Notes under the pieces: model-generated
The model's input: the letters and a program-made list of their open reading frames with translations, nothing else
The model's database searches: none
Told to the model about the DNA's origin: nothing
Part shown: in pieces, positions 32,594 through 42,517 of the stretch
Numbering within the stretch: position 1 is the stretch's first letter
Layout of the letters: each line of letters opens with the position of its first letter
Source of the DNA: Thiomicrorhabdus sp041583835
Lineage (GTDB): Bacteria > Pseudomonadota > Gammaproteobacteria > Thiomicrospirales > Thiomicrospiraceae
DNA: 64,000 nt
Reading direction: 5' to 3'
Assembly (NCBI RefSeq): GCF_041583835.1
Contig: NZ_JBFHFC010000010.1
Location: 1 to 64,000 of the forward strand
Translations under genes and position numbers: made by a program

Positions 32594-33064
32594 TTATTCG
32601 CGGTGATATGGGTGGTTGTTGATTACCGACCACGCTCGGTATATCTGTTCCGCCACCATAATCCGCACCATCGGGTGCGGCATGGTCAATTTGGACAATC
32701 CCCATTTCCATTGGGCTTGCTGCAAGATACTCTGATCCAGTCCGTCCGGACCGCCGACAATCAGAGCAATATCCTGACCGCCTGACAACCACTCTTCCAT
32801 TTTATCGGCCAACCCTTTTGTGGTGACCTGCTGACCGTGCTCGTCCAGCGCAATCACACGTGCGCCTTTTGGAATCGCAGCCGAAATCCGCTTGGCTTCC
32901 TCGGCTTTCATCTGCTCGACGGAACTGGTTTTACCGCGTTGCGCCATTGGCAACTCCACCAACTTCAAACTACAAGCTTTAGGCAAACGTTTCTCGTATT
33001 CCGCATAACCTTCCTGCACCCATTTAGGCATTTTCTGTCCGACGGTAATGAAATGAATGATCAC
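32594..33064 (-). CDS. rlmH: 23S rRNA pseudouridine-1915 N3-methyltransferase RlmH
   Basis: A 156-residue SPOUT methyltransferase acting on the 70S ribosome. The C-terminal knot carries LIVGGPDGL and YRAWSVINNHPYHRE, the family signature. E. coli has 155 residues. The correct start is GTG 33064, preceded by AGGA and matching family N-termini (VIIHFITVGQKMPKW); the frame is open to 33127. Last gene of leuS-lptE-holA-proA-nadD-rsfS-rlmH. Confidence 0.96.
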   Translation of the reverse strand: MIIHFITVGQKMPKWVQEGYAEYEKRLPKACSLKLVELPMAQRGKTSSVEQMKAEEAKRISAAIPKGARVIALDEHGQQVTTKGLADKMEEWLSGGQDIALIVGGPDGLDQSILQQAQWKWGLSKLTMPHPMVRIMVAEQIYRAWSVINNHPYHRE

Positions 33065-33192
33065 GAGAATTCCTGAGATTTTCTGATTGACGGGTTTGAA
33101 AAGCCATCCGGCAAGATGGCCTTTCAACCTCAGCGCCGAACTAGCACACAGTCGGCGGCTGAATAACGATAAAGCACAATTCGGCTGGACGC

Positions 33193-33540
33193 TTACTCGC
33201 CTTCCGAGTTAGCCGTAGATTTCACATCCCAAAGTTTTTCAAGTGCATAGTGCGCACGTGCCGCTTCTGTCATGACATGAACGATCGCATTACCCAAGTC
33301 GACCAGTACCCAGTCAGGCTGAGGCCCGGCTTCAACACCCAAAGGAGGATATCCGGCGTCTTTAAATGCCAACGCAACCGCATCGCCCGTCGATTTAACG
33401 TGAGTCGTTGACGTACCCGTCGCGACCACCATCAAATCGGCAAACGAACTCACACCCGCAACATCCATAACTTGAATATCACGTGCTTTACTGTCTTCCA
33501 AGCTCTGTACGATAAGCTCTTTAATTTCTGATAATTCCAT
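33193..33540 (-). CDS. rsfS: Ribosome silencing factor RsfS
   Basis: A 115-residue DUF143/Iojap protein that binds L14 and blocks subunit joining during starvation. Signature VVATGTSTTHVKS and WVLVDLGNAIVHVM. It starts 5 bases after nadD ends, so coupled. About 130 bases separate it from rlmH. Confidence 0.96.
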   Translation of the reverse strand: MELSEIKELIVQSLEDSKARDIQVMDVAGVSSFADLMVVATGTSTTHVKSTGDAVALAFKDAGYPPLGVEAGPQPDWVLVDLGNAIVHVMTEAARAHYALEKLWDVKSTANSEGE

Positions 33541-33545
33541 ATTTT

Positions 33546-34190
33546 TTATTCTTTTCCTTTATTCACATCCCGATAGAGGTGATGCTGTTGTATATAGTCT
33601 ATGACGGCCGGCGGCATTAAATAATCCACCGACTGTCCTTGCTGTAAATAATTTCGTAAGGCCGTCGCGCTCAGATCCAACTGTGTAACCTGAACATCGA
33701 CAATCTGCTCGCACGGCTGAGAAAACGTTTTAACGTGATGCGCCCGTAAAATTTGTCCCGCCTCGCAATAAAGCGGCAAGGCTTCTCCCGGACGATGCGT
33801 AACCGCGATATTCGACAACTGCAAAATCTCACGCCAGTTATGCCAAGTATGAAAATTTGCAAACGCATCGGTTCCCATAATCAGTACCAACGCCGCATCA
33901 ACACCCAAACTTTGCTTCAACGCAACTAAGGTATCAACCATGTAAGACGGTCCGCCGCGATCAATCTCGACCGTATCCAGGCAAAACTTTGGTTGCCCTT
34001 TAATCGCCAGCTCAATCATCGCGCATCGCTGTTCTGCGGACACACTGGGTTTTCCGCGATGGACCGGTTGATAACAAGGTACGAACCGTACTTGCTCCAA
34101 ACCGAGTTTCTGTTGAACTTCCAATGCCGGCCGCAAATGCCCGAAATGAATCGGGTCAAACGTGCCGCCGTTAATGCCGATTAAACGCAT
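33546..34190 (-). CDS. nadD: Nicotinate-nucleotide adenylyltransferase NadD
   Basis: A 214-residue nucleotidyltransferase in NAD synthesis (nicotinate mononucleotide to deamido-NAD). ATP-binding GINGGTFDPIHFGHL (HxGH) at the N-terminus and a C-terminal SATALRNYLQQG (ISxT/xxR type) motif. The operon position between proA and rsfS is typical of this lineage. Confidence 0.95.
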   Translation of the reverse strand: MRLIGINGGTFDPIHFGHLRPALEVQQKLGLEQVRFVPCYQPVHRGKPSVSAEQRCAMIELAIKGQPKFCLDTVEIDRGGPSYMVDTLVALKQSLGVDAALVLIMGTDAFANFHTWHNWREILQLSNIAVTHRPGEALPLYCEAGQILRAHHVKTFSQPCEQIVDVQVTQLDLSATALRNYLQQGQSVDYLMPPAVIDYIQQHHLYRDVNKGKE

Positions 34191-34209
34191 ATCGGTTCAA
34201 CAGCCATCA

Positions 34210-35463
34210 TTACTGACGGATTGTGCCGTCGCCCAGCACGATATATTTCTGCGACGTCAAACCTTCCAATCCGACCGGACCGCGAGCGTGAAACTTGTCG
34301 GTACTGATGCCGATTTCCGCCCCCAGACCGTATTCGAAACCGTCGGCGAAACGCGTCGAGGCGTTGACCATTACCGAACTCGAATCGACCTCGGCCAAAA
34401 AGCGGCGCGACGTACTGAAATTTTCGGTAATAATCGATTCGGTGTGACCGGAGCTGTACTGCGCAATATGATCCATTGCCGCATCCACATCGGCGACCAC
34501 TCGAATCGATAGAATCGGTGCCAGATATTCCGTCGCCCAGTCGATTTCGGTTGCCGGAACGGCATCGATAATGGCACAGGTTTTTTCGCAACCGCGCAAT
34601 TCGACGCCTTTTTCGGCATACTGTTTTGCCAATTCAGGCAACACTTTTTCGGCTTGCGATTCGGCAACCAACAAGGTTTCCATCGCATTGCACACACCGT
34701 AACGATGAGTTTTAGCATTCACCGCCACACGGATCGCTTTATCGTAGTCGGCGTCGTCATCGATATAGACATGACAGATGCCGTCCAAGTGTTTGATCAC
34801 CGGTACGCGGGCATTCTGACTGATACGTTCAATCAATCCTTTACCGCCTCTCGGGATGATCACATCGACATATTCCGGCATGGCAATCAATTCCCCTACC
34901 GCGGCACGATCAGTGGTTTCAACGACCTGCACCGCCGTTTCAGGCAGACCTGCCTGTTTTAATCCTTGCTGAATGCAACTTGCCAATGCCTGATTGGAAA
35001 ACGCCGCTTCGGAACCACCGCGCAAAATCGCTGCATTTCCCGATTTCAAACACAACGCTGCCGCATCGGCAGTCACATTAGGGCGCGATTCGTAAATGAT
35101 ACCCACCACACCTAAAGGGACGCGCATCTTACCGACCTGAATGCCGGAAGGACGGTAGCTCATATCGGTGACTTCACCTATTGGATCCTGCAAAGCCGCA
35201 ACCTGACGCAGCCCTTCCGCAATCCCTGCAATTCCGGCATCAGTCAATGCCAAACGATCCAACATCGCAGCATCCAATCCGTTTTGCTTGCCGTTTTCCA
35301 AGTCTTTGGCATTTTCCGCTTTCAATACGTCAGCCGAATTTTCAATCGCTTCTGCCATCGCCAATAAGGCGCGGTTTTTCTGTGCCGTGGAAGCACGCAC
35401 CAACACTCTGGCGGCTCGTCTGGCTTGCTGTCCCAATTGTTGCATATAGGCTTGAATATCCAT
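34210..35463 (-). CDS. proA: Gamma-glutamyl phosphate reductase
   Basis: A 417-residue aldehyde-dehydrogenase-fold enzyme, NADPH-dependent, second step of proline synthesis. The catalytic cysteine lies in YGVCNAMETLL and the family sequence GGKGLIERI is present. Length equals E. coli ProA. No proB is adjacent. It sits between holA and nadD. Confidence 0.97.
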   Translation of the reverse strand: MDIQAYMQQLGQQARRAARVLVRASTAQKNRALLAMAEAIENSADVLKAENAKDLENGKQNGLDAAMLDRLALTDAGIAGIAEGLRQVAALQDPIGEVTDMSYRPSGIQVGKMRVPLGVVGIIYESRPNVTADAAALCLKSGNAAILRGGSEAAFSNQALASCIQQGLKQAGLPETAVQVVETTDRAAVGELIAMPEYVDVIIPRGGKGLIERISQNARVPVIKHLDGICHVYIDDDADYDKAIRVAVNAKTHRYGVCNAMETLLVAESQAEKVLPELAKQYAEKGVELRGCEKTCAIIDAVPATEIDWATEYLAPILSIRVVADVDAAMDHIAQYSSGHTESIITENFSTSRRFLAEVDSSSVMVNASTRFADGFEYGLGAEIGISTDKFHARGPVGLEGLTSQKYIVLGDGTIRQ

Positions 35464-35556
35464 GCTTTACGCTTCCTATCCCTTTAAATTTCGTCTTGTT
35501 CTTTTATTGATTTTTACTTCTATCGCCGTTTCGTTACGCCAATTTCACGGACTGAC

Positions 35557-36594
35557 TCAGTGCGCTATCTTATGAATCAAAGCGGATAGTCCCATCCAGA
35601 CCTCTTCGGCATTCAATGTCTTCCGAATGCCTTTGATCATCAAATCAATCTGTAAAGCGTCTTTCAGCAACGCTTGCCAATATTCCGACTGATGACGCTG
35701 CAAAGCAGAACCGACTTCATTCTGCCGCGATTGCCAAATACGCATCTGTTTATAAGCCTGTGCCAACGGCATCGTTTGGCGTAACTGCGAAAGTTCCACC
35801 AACTGACGAATCTCTTTAGCCAGCAACCATAAAATAACCGGTGCTTCCAGACCCTCCTGGCGGAGTCGTAACAACATTTGTTGCGCATAATCCGATTTGC
35901 CAAGCAACATGGCCGTCGCCAATGCAAACAGCTGATAATGCGCCTGGTCGACCACGCTATCGGCGATCACCTGTGCACTGATACTGGTATTGGCCGGGTG
36001 CAACAAGCTTAACTTGATCAATTCCTGATCGGCGGCAAGAAGATTACCTTCTACGCGCTCCGCCAACAGTGCCGCCGCTTCCGGTTCAAGCTGCAAACCG
36101 TACTGCCCCGCTTTCTGCTGACACCAACCCGGCAACGCCTGGGTTGGAACGGGTTTGGCCTGAATCACCAAGCCCGCCGACTCAATCGCCGTCACCCATT
36201 TGGATTTGACCTGACGGCTATCCAGTTTTTCGCATTCCAAAAGCACAATCACTTCCGGCGGCAACCCGGCTTGCGCCTGACTCAAATTCGCCCAGTCCTG
36301 AATAAACTTGGTACCTTCGGTTCCCGGCGAGCCTTTCGGCATGGACACCATGACCACACGCTGTTCGGAAAACAACGATCCGGCCTGCGTTTCCATTTGC
36401 AACGACTGCCAATCAAACCCGGCATCGACTTCATAGCGGTCGCCGAACAAATACCCTTGAGATTGCAAATTGTGTCGCAGACCGTCAACACAATCCCTTA
36501 AGAACAAGGCTTCTTCACCATAAAACAGGTAGATCGGTTTTAAATCCACCGTTCCCTGTTGTAACTGATTTAAAAAGGCACTGGCTAAAATCAC
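35557..36594 (-). CDS. holA: DNA polymerase III delta subunit HolA
   Basis: A 345-residue clamp-loader subunit (E. coli 343) that opens the beta clamp. Recognised by PIYLFYGEEALFLRDC near the N-terminus, LLECEKLDSRQVKSKW, and the leuS-lptE-holA order. The start appears to be GTG 36594 with a poor ribosome-binding site; translation may depend on upstream lptE. Confidence 0.92.
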   Translation of the reverse strand: MILASAFLNQLQQGTVDLKPIYLFYGEEALFLRDCVDGLRHNLQSQGYLFGDRYEVDAGFDWQSLQMETQAGSLFSEQRVVMVSMPKGSPGTEGTKFIQDWANLSQAQAGLPPEVIVLLECEKLDSRQVKSKWVTAIESAGLVIQAKPVPTQALPGWCQQKAGQYGLQLEPEAAALLAERVEGNLLAADQELIKLSLLHPANTSISAQVIADSVVDQAHYQLFALATAMLLGKSDYAQQMLLRLRQEGLEAPVILWLLAKEIRQLVELSQLRQTMPLAQAYKQMRIWQSRQNEVGSALQRHQSEYWQALLKDALQIDLMIKGIRKTLNAEEVWMGLSALIHKIAH

Positions 36595-36659
36595 TGGGCT
36601 TTATTCAACTCGTTTATTTATATGGGATTCAAAGGCGTTTTCAAGTGCGATACAAACCA

Positions 36660-37205
36660 TCACTTGACCAACTCACCGGCTTGCTTCGACTTCATCAACA
36701 GGGCGCGATTAATTCGATCGACAATCTGACGCGCAATCTCTTGCGACATCTGCTTCTGAATATCCTGCAATTCACGGCTTGAAGCCAACAAGGCGTTATT
36801 ATCGATCTGCTGATCACGATAACTGCTGACTTCGGCCGTCAACAACATAGCCTCGGTAGCAACCTCTTCAACCTCAAACGCCTGTTTCATCGTCAACAAC
36901 ACCGATGAAACGTCACCGGTACCGGTATAACTGGTTTTTGATTGATGCACGTAAGTTTTCGATAAACGCACTTCCAACTCCGCTCCGACCAGGCTGGACG
37001 AGATTATCACACCACTGCTCTTGAGCTGTTGTTTCAGTGCATCCTCAACATCATTCTGCACCAACTCCAACCCGCTAAGCTTGACGCTTTTGAACTGAGC
37101 TTCGCCCGCAGTGCCGTAGCCGCGCAAATGAAAACCGCAGCCACTTAACAAAGTCGCTACAAACAGTACCAAGAACAAACCGACACTGATTTTCATTGCG
37201 TTCAT
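36660..37205 (-). CDS. lptE: LPS-assembly lipoprotein LptE
   Basis: About 181 residues. Signal peptide with lipobox LLSG|C (Cys23 from this start) followed by GFHLRGYG, the LptE signature. It plugs LptD in the outer membrane for LPS insertion. I choose ATG 37205 (GGGA upstream) because it gives a normal signal peptide. An ATG at 37271, only 8 bases after leuS, has AAGG upstream and would add 22 residues; the two cannot be separated here. Confidence 0.9.
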   Translation of the reverse strand: MNAMKISVGLFLVLFVATLLSGCGFHLRGYGTAGEAQFKSVKLSGLELVQNDVEDALKQQLKSSGVIISSSLVGAELEVRLSKTYVHQSKTSYTGTGDVSSVLLTMKQAFEVEEVATEAMLLTAEVSSYRDQQIDNNALLASSRELQDIQKQMSQEIARQIVDRINRALLMKSKQAGELVK

Positions 37206-37280
37206 CGAAATCCCGAAAGATGCAATTGAATCTGAACAGGCCTGTTCGGTTTTCAAATGAGGCGTAACCATGCCGGAACC

Positions 37281-39746
37281 TTAGCCCTTAACCACTAAGT
37301 TGACTAGACGACCAGGCACAACAATCTCTTTCACGATCTCTTTGCCGTCGATGAACTTCAACACCGCCTCATCAGCCTTGGCTGCCGCCAGAATCGAATC
37401 CTTGTCGGCATCCGCCGCGACCTCGACCTTACCGCGCAGTTTACCGTTGACCTGAACCATCATCTCGATTTCCGATTTCACCAGTGCCGACTCGTCAACC
37501 TGCGGCCAACGTACATCCAACACCAAACCGGTTTTTCCAAGCGATGCCCATAGACTTTGAGCCATGTGCGGCGCCATCGGCGACAACATGCAAACCAGAA
37601 TTTCCAACGCTTCCTGCATAACCGCACGGCCCTGTGCCGATTCGTCTTCGAACTTGCTGAGTTCGTTCATCAGTTCCATACATGCCGCAATGGCGGTATT
37701 GAAATGCTGACGTCGACCCATATCATCGGTGACCTTCTGCAACGTCTCATGCACTTTCAAACGTAACGCTTTCTGTGCCTTGTCCAAACCTTCCGAAGAA
37801 GTCGCCGCGTCTACCGAACCTTGTTCCAAATGCGCATGAACCTGACGCCAGACACGGTTCAAGAAACGGAAAGCCCCTTCCACACCTTTGTCCGACCATT
37901 CCAAGCTCTGCTCCGGCGGCGCCGCGAACATGATGAACAGACGCACCGTATCGGCACCGAATTTCTCGATCAATTCTTGAGGATCGACCGTATTCCCTTT
38001 GGATTTGGACATCTTGGAGCCGTCCAGCAACACCATCCCTTGCGTCAATAGGTTCTTGAATGGTTCGTCCGACTTGACCAAGCCCTGATCGCGCATCAAC
38101 TTGTGGAAGAAACGCGCATACAACAGGTGAAGGATAGCGTGTTCGATCCCGCCGATATACTGGTCGACCGGCGCCCAATAGTCGGCACGCTCGTCCAGCA
38201 TCGCCTCGTTGTTGTCTTTCGAGGTATAACGTGCGTGATACCAGGACGACTCGAAGAACGTATCAAAGGTATCGGTTTCACGTTTGGCGCGACCGCCGCA
38301 CTGCGGACATTCACAATTCTTGAAGCTATCCATTTTCGCAAGCGGCGAACCGGAACCGTCCGGCACCACGTCTTCAGGCAGACGAACCGGCAACTGCTCT
38401 TCCGGAACCGGCAAGGCACCACAAGCCGGACAGTAGATAACCGGAATCGGGCAGCCCCAGTAACGCTGACGGGAGATACCCCAGTCGCGCAAACGGTAGT
38501 TAGTCTGTTTCTCGCCCAAACCTTTTTCGCCCAGAACTTTCGCCATTTCATGCAAGGCCTGCTTGGACTTCAAACCGTCAAACTGGCCGGAATTGACCAA
38601 AACACCTTTTTCGGTGAATGCTTTCTCGGAAACATCCGCCATCTCGTCTGAACTCGGTGCGATGACCGCTTTCATCGGCAAATCGTAAGCTTTCGCGAAT
38701 TCGTAATCACGTTGGTCGTGTGCCGGAACCGACATCACCGCACCGGTTCCATACCCCATCAATACAAAGTTGGCCGCCCAAACCGGCACTTCTTCGCCGG
38801 TAATCGGATGCGTCACGCGGATTCCGGTATCAACCCCTTTCTTCTCCATGGTTTCCATATCAGCTTCGGCCGTGGAGATGTGCGAACACTCTTCAATGAA
38901 ACGCTCAAGCGGCTCATTATTCAAAGCGGCTTTTTTCGCCATCGGATGATCTGCGGCGATGGCGACGTAAGTCACCCCCATCAATGTATCCGGACGAGTG
39001 GTATAGACATCCAACGTTTTGTCGTCTTCGCCGACGATCGGGAATGAAATCTGCAAACCGGTCGATTTCCCGATCCAGTTCTTCTGCATGGTCTTGACCT
39101 GTTCCGGCCAACCTTCCAATTTATCCAAATCGTTCAGAAGCTCTTCTGCGTAATCGGTGATGCGCAGGAACCACTGAGCAATCTCTTTACGTTCAACCGG
39201 CGCACCGGAACGCCAACCTTTACCGTCGATAACCTGCTCGTTCGCCAATACCGTCTGGTCGACCGGATCCCAGTTGACCACCGAAAGTTTACGGTAGACC
39301 AAGCCTTTTTCCATCAACTTGGTGAACAACCACTGCTCCCAACGATAATATTCCGGATGACAGGTCGCCACTTCACGCGTCCAGTCGTAACCCAAACCAA
39401 GCGACTTCAACTGGTTACGCATGTAATCGATGTTTTCATAAGTCCACTTAGCCGGTGCAACCTTGTGCTGCATCGCCGCGTTTTCCGCAGGCAGACCGAA
39501 CGCATCCCATCCCATCGGCTGCAGAACGTTTTTGCCCTGCATACGCTGAAAACGAGAAATCACGTCACCAATAGTGTAGTTACGCACGTGCCCCATGTGC
39601 AGCTTACCGCTTGGGTAAGGGAACATGGACAGGCAGTAATACTTCTCTTTGCTCTCGTCTTCGGTGACGACAAAGGTTTGGTTTTCATCCCAATACTTCT
39701 GAATTTCGGCTTCGATCTGTTGCGGTTGATACTGAACTTCTGACAT
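37281..39746 (-). CDS. leuS: Leucyl-tRNA synthetase
   Basis: An 821-residue class I synthetase. HIGH motif in PYPSGKLHMGHV (about residue 41-52), zinc-binding CPAC and CPQC pairs in the ZN-1 insert, editing CP1 domain, KMSKSKGNTVDP near 590. First gene of the leuS-lptE-holA-proA-nadD-rsfS-rlmH run and divergent from the YbeL-like gene. Confidence 0.98.
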   Translation of the reverse strand: MSEVQYQPQQIEAEIQKYWDENQTFVVTEDESKEKYYCLSMFPYPSGKLHMGHVRNYTIGDVISRFQRMQGKNVLQPMGWDAFGLPAENAAMQHKVAPAKWTYENIDYMRNQLKSLGLGYDWTREVATCHPEYYRWEQWLFTKLMEKGLVYRKLSVVNWDPVDQTVLANEQVIDGKGWRSGAPVERKEIAQWFLRITDYAEELLNDLDKLEGWPEQVKTMQKNWIGKSTGLQISFPIVGEDDKTLDVYTTRPDTLMGVTYVAIAADHPMAKKAALNNEPLERFIEECSHISTAEADMETMEKKGVDTGIRVTHPITGEEVPVWAANFVLMGYGTGAVMSVPAHDQRDYEFAKAYDLPMKAVIAPSSDEMADVSEKAFTEKGVLVNSGQFDGLKSKQALHEMAKVLGEKGLGEKQTNYRLRDWGISRQRYWGCPIPVIYCPACGALPVPEEQLPVRLPEDVVPDGSGSPLAKMDSFKNCECPQCGGRAKRETDTFDTFFESSWYHARYTSKDNNEAMLDERADYWAPVDQYIGGIEHAILHLLYARFFHKLMRDQGLVKSDEPFKNLLTQGMVLLDGSKMSKSKGNTVDPQELIEKFGADTVRLFIMFAAPPEQSLEWSDKGVEGAFRFLNRVWRQVHAHLEQGSVDAATSSEGLDKAQKALRLKVHETLQKVTDDMGRRQHFNTAIAACMELMNELSKFEDESAQGRAVMQEALEILVCMLSPMAPHMAQSLWASLGKTGLVLDVRWPQVDESALVKSEIEMMVQVNGKLRGKVEVAADADKDSILAAAKADEAVLKFIDGKEIVKEIVVPGRLVNLVVKG

Positions 39747-39891
39747 GAATTTTTTCTTCTGCTTTCTAAAAACTAAAATCGTTTAAAATCGGTTCCGACG
39801 GCTAAAATGCCAGAGCGGAACTTCGGCTTGATAAATCAAATAAATAAGTTCAATATTATAGTAGATAACAGACACGACAGAGGGAAAAATA

Positions 39892-40293
39892 ATGAGTCAA
39901 CATAAAATGTTGCACGCTTACCGGACATTACTGGATTTTGCAATGCGCACTGCGATTTCAGCAGAAAACGCAACGTGGTCGTTGCTTGGCAAAACCATCG
40001 AAAAAGCCGAACAGGTCGATCACGATTTGGAAGAGCTCACCGAAAAAGAATTCAAACAGGTTCAGGAAGACTTGCAGGCTGACCTAATGCAGACTGCGGA
40101 GTACTTGGCGGATGTGGAAAAAGGCATCGACGAATTTCTGGACATGGACCTGCCGGTTCTGGAACAGATACTGATCGATAAGGCTTTAAGCTTGGCGGAC
40201 CCGACAGAAATCACGGTTTTACGATTCCGTCTGGCGGCGGCCATGGACGAGAACCACCCGATTCTCCAAGAAGCGCACCAACACAAACATTAA
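39892..40293 (+). CDS. YbeL-like (DUF1451-related) helical protein without zinc ribbon
   Basis: A 133-residue, acidic, helix-rich protein (QVDHDLEELTEKEFKQVQEDLQ). The middle resembles the N-terminal helical part of E. coli YbeL/DUF1451 proteins (ELTRTEVDELTRAVRRDLEEF), and ybeL is likewise divergent from leuS. The C-terminal CxxC zinc ribbon that defines DUF1451 is missing: no cysteine is present at all. Either a diverged family member or an unrelated helical protein. AGAGGG precedes the ATG. Function unknown. Confidence 0.6.
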   Translation: MSQHKMLHAYRTLLDFAMRTAISAENATWSLLGKTIEKAEQVDHDLEELTEKEFKQVQEDLQADLMQTAEYLADVEKGIDEFLDMDLPVLEQILIDKALSLADPTEITVLRFRLAAAMDENHPILQEAHQHKH

Positions 40294-40322
40294 ACCGTTA
40301 ACCTTGTAACGGCAGTCACTTC

Positions 40323-40347
40323 AAACGCACTCTCTAAGAGTGCGTTT
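40323..40347. terminator. Hairpin between convergent genes
   Basis: AAACGCACTCT, loop CTA, AGAGTGCGTTT: a perfect 11-bp stem, 30 bases after the YbeL-like stop codon and before the convergent PsiE-like gene. Only three T follow. Confidence 0.75.
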
Positions 40348-40363
40348 ATACCGTAGAAACACT

Positions 40364-40837
40364 CTACGCTTTCGCCGCTTCCCTTTCTTTCCATGAACGC
40401 TTCAAGTTATGGATATAGATAATCAGAATGAAAAAAGCGGTTGAAATCCCACCTAAGATCAACAACGTCCAATTCTCTTCCGGCACGGTATCGAGAAGAA
40501 TTAATTTTCGGATAATCACGACAAATGCAATCTCCAAAAAAGTCAGTGCGTAATCGAAACTGTTATTAATAAACAGAGCCTTAACAATCGCCAACACAAT
40601 CAGTGTAAACAAAGCATCCGTCAACAGGACCTTAATCGACGGAAAATCCAAAACACCTTGTGCCAGAATGAATTCAAGTAATTTACTTGAAATACTGAAC
40701 AGACAAGCGGCGAGGTACACCACCATAAAAATAATAAAAACCAACCTTAACAGAGAGACGGCTTTAACCATGCCGAGTTCGACTTCTTTTTGTACCAAAA
40801 GGTCTAACCGGCTCAACCAACTTTTTTTCGATTCCAT
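40364..40837 (-). CDS. PsiE-like four-helix membrane protein
   Basis: A 157-residue inner-membrane protein with four hydrophobic segments (about 28-50, 71-90, 95-112, 122-142) and a basic C-terminus. Pattern and length match the phosphate-starvation-inducible PsiE family, whose function is unknown. No Pho box was identified upstream. Stands alone. Confidence 0.72.
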   Translation of the reverse strand: MESKKSWLSRLDLLVQKEVELGMVKAVSLLRLVFIIFMVVYLAACLFSISSKLLEFILAQGVLDFPSIKVLLTDALFTLIVLAIVKALFINNSFDYALTFLEIAFVVIIRKLILLDTVPEENWTLLILGGISTAFFILIIYIHNLKRSWKEREAAKA

Positions 40838-40963
40838 GAATTTACCAGAGAAATATCAAAGAGAAGCTAATGAAAATTAGCAATCAAACGACCGTTTGAA
40901 TTGAACAATTGTACCAAAGACCTAAGAAAGCGGGATAGAAAGCTTCAATCAAAACCCTTCAAC

Positions 40964-42517
40964 TTAAGGCGCTCGAACATCCTTAATTTTAGAGAAACGG
41001 CCGGTTAAAAAATAACGCTTACTTAAAATGAAGCCGAAGATGACGAAAAGCATAAACAATATCGGCAAATTACGCCATTCCGCAAAAAAGGTCATCCCCT
41101 CGTACGGCTGAACTTCTCCGCGCAACACACCTTCTTCATAAGCCGGGATCGATTGCTTAACCACCCCTTTCACGTCCACAATTATCGTATGGCCGGTATT
41201 GGTACTGCGAGCGATTTCACGCCCCAACTCCAAAGCACGCATGCGCACTTCCTGTACCTGCTGTGCCGGTTCGAACGTATGCGCAAACCAAGCGTCGTTA
41301 CTGACCGTCAACAAGTACTTGGCTTCTGGCAGGTAGCGCGCGAGCTCTTCGCCAAAAGCCATCTCGTAACAGATACTTAATCCGGCTAACTGCCCTCCCA
41401 GCATCATCGGAGGCTGATCCGGACTGCCGGCGGTAAACGTCGAGAATGGAATATCAAACAGGCCGGTCAGGAACTCGAATAACGAATGAAACGGGAAAAA
41501 TTCACTGAACGGCACCAGGTGACTTTTCATGTAGCGATCTTCTGGGTTATGCAGATTTACCAAGGCATTGTAATAACGATCCGCATCACGATCTCCGGTA
41601 ATCACGCCAGCCAAAATATCGGTATTAAGCAATTTGGCGTCCTTAATAAACGAATACAGCGCACCTTTCTCAACCACATCGTAGTAAGTAGGGATCGCAG
41701 TTTCCGGCCAAACCACCACATCGGCATCCATATTCTCTTTTGTGTAGGAAACGTAAGTTTTTAAGGTCGGATAAAAATTCTGCTTCTGCCACTTTTGTTC
41801 CTGCGGAACGTTACCCTGAACCAACGCGACATCAATAGGTTTACCGACAGGACTCACCCAATCGACCTGTTGAAGAAAACCGCCTCCGATCCAAACCAGA
41901 GCCAATAACATACTTGGCAACAACCAAGCCCGCTGCTGAACGAACCATAACAAAAGACCGGCGCTGATCGCTACCGCCCAACTCACACCCAACACGCCCA
42001 GCAGCGGAGCATACCCTTCCAACCAGGTGTCCAGGTGGCTTAGGCCCAAAGGTAAAAATGGAAAACCGCCGAATAAAGTACCGCGCAGATACTCGCTTAA
42101 AATCCAGACGGCCGGAAACAAAACAAATAAAGATAAACTAGGCCACTTCGAATCTTTCAAAGAAAAGGCTAACAGTCCAGCCAAACCGGTATAAAGCGCA
42201 AGAAAAAAAACAAAGACAAAGGTCGCTAATCCAGCGGCAACCAGATTAACGCCCGAATAGAAATACATGCTGGAAAACAGCCAGCTCACACCTAGACCGA
42301 ACTGCCCCAGACCAAACCACAAACCGAGTTTGAATCCATCCAGACGGTTTTCTGCATTCAACCACAATGCAAATAAACCGGCCAGAGTTACCAGAATGAC
42401 AGGGGAAAACGAAAACGGCGCATAGGCGAACACCGAGGCCGCTCCAAGAAAAAGAGCAATCCAATGCGTCTTACGAAGAATGAATACTTGCCCGATCGTT
42501 CGCCAAAACGCTTTCAA
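40964..42517 (-). CDS. lnt: Apolipoprotein N-acyltransferase Lnt
   Basis: A 517-residue inner-membrane enzyme that N-acylates mature lipoproteins. N-terminal membrane helices (to about residue 210) and a periplasmic nitrilase domain with the Glu-Lys-Cys triad: Glu272 (WPETAIP), Lys331 (MKSHLVPFSE), Cys383 (ICYEMAFGE). The start appears to be TTG 42517, immediately after the corC stop, implying translational coupling. Confidence 0.95.
   Translation of the reverse strand: MKAFWRTIGQVFILRKTHWIALFLGAASVFAYAPFSFSPVILVTLAGLFALWLNAENRLDGFKLGLWFGLGQFGLGVSWLFSSMYFYSGVNLVAAGLATFVFVFFLALYTGLAGLLAFSLKDSKWPSLSLFVLFPAVWILSEYLRGTLFGGFPFLPLGLSHLDTWLEGYAPLLGVLGVSWAVAISAGLLLWFVQQRAWLLPSMLLALVWIGGGFLQQVDWVSPVGKPIDVALVQGNVPQEQKWQKQNFYPTLKTYVSYTKENMDADVVVWPETAIPTYYDVVEKGALYSFIKDAKLLNTDILAGVITGDRDADRYYNALVNLHNPEDRYMKSHLVPFSEFFPFHSLFEFLTGLFDIPFSTFTAGSPDQPPMMLGGQLAGLSICYEMAFGEELARYLPEAKYLLTVSNDAWFAHTFEPAQQVQEVRMRALELGREIARSTNTGHTIIVDVKGVVKQSIPAYEEGVLRGEVQPYEGMTFFAEWRNLPILFMLFVIFGFILSKRYFLTGRFSKIKDVRAP

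Noticed and set aside
32511..32792. Frame crossing the palindromic element and the 3' part of rlmH
   Set aside because: Antiparallel or out-of-frame reading of rlmH and of a hairpin element. Composition is not protein-like.
34181..34591. 136-codon frame overlapping the end of proA
   Set aside because: Arg/Gly/Ser-rich alternative frame of proA, out of register with a conserved protein.
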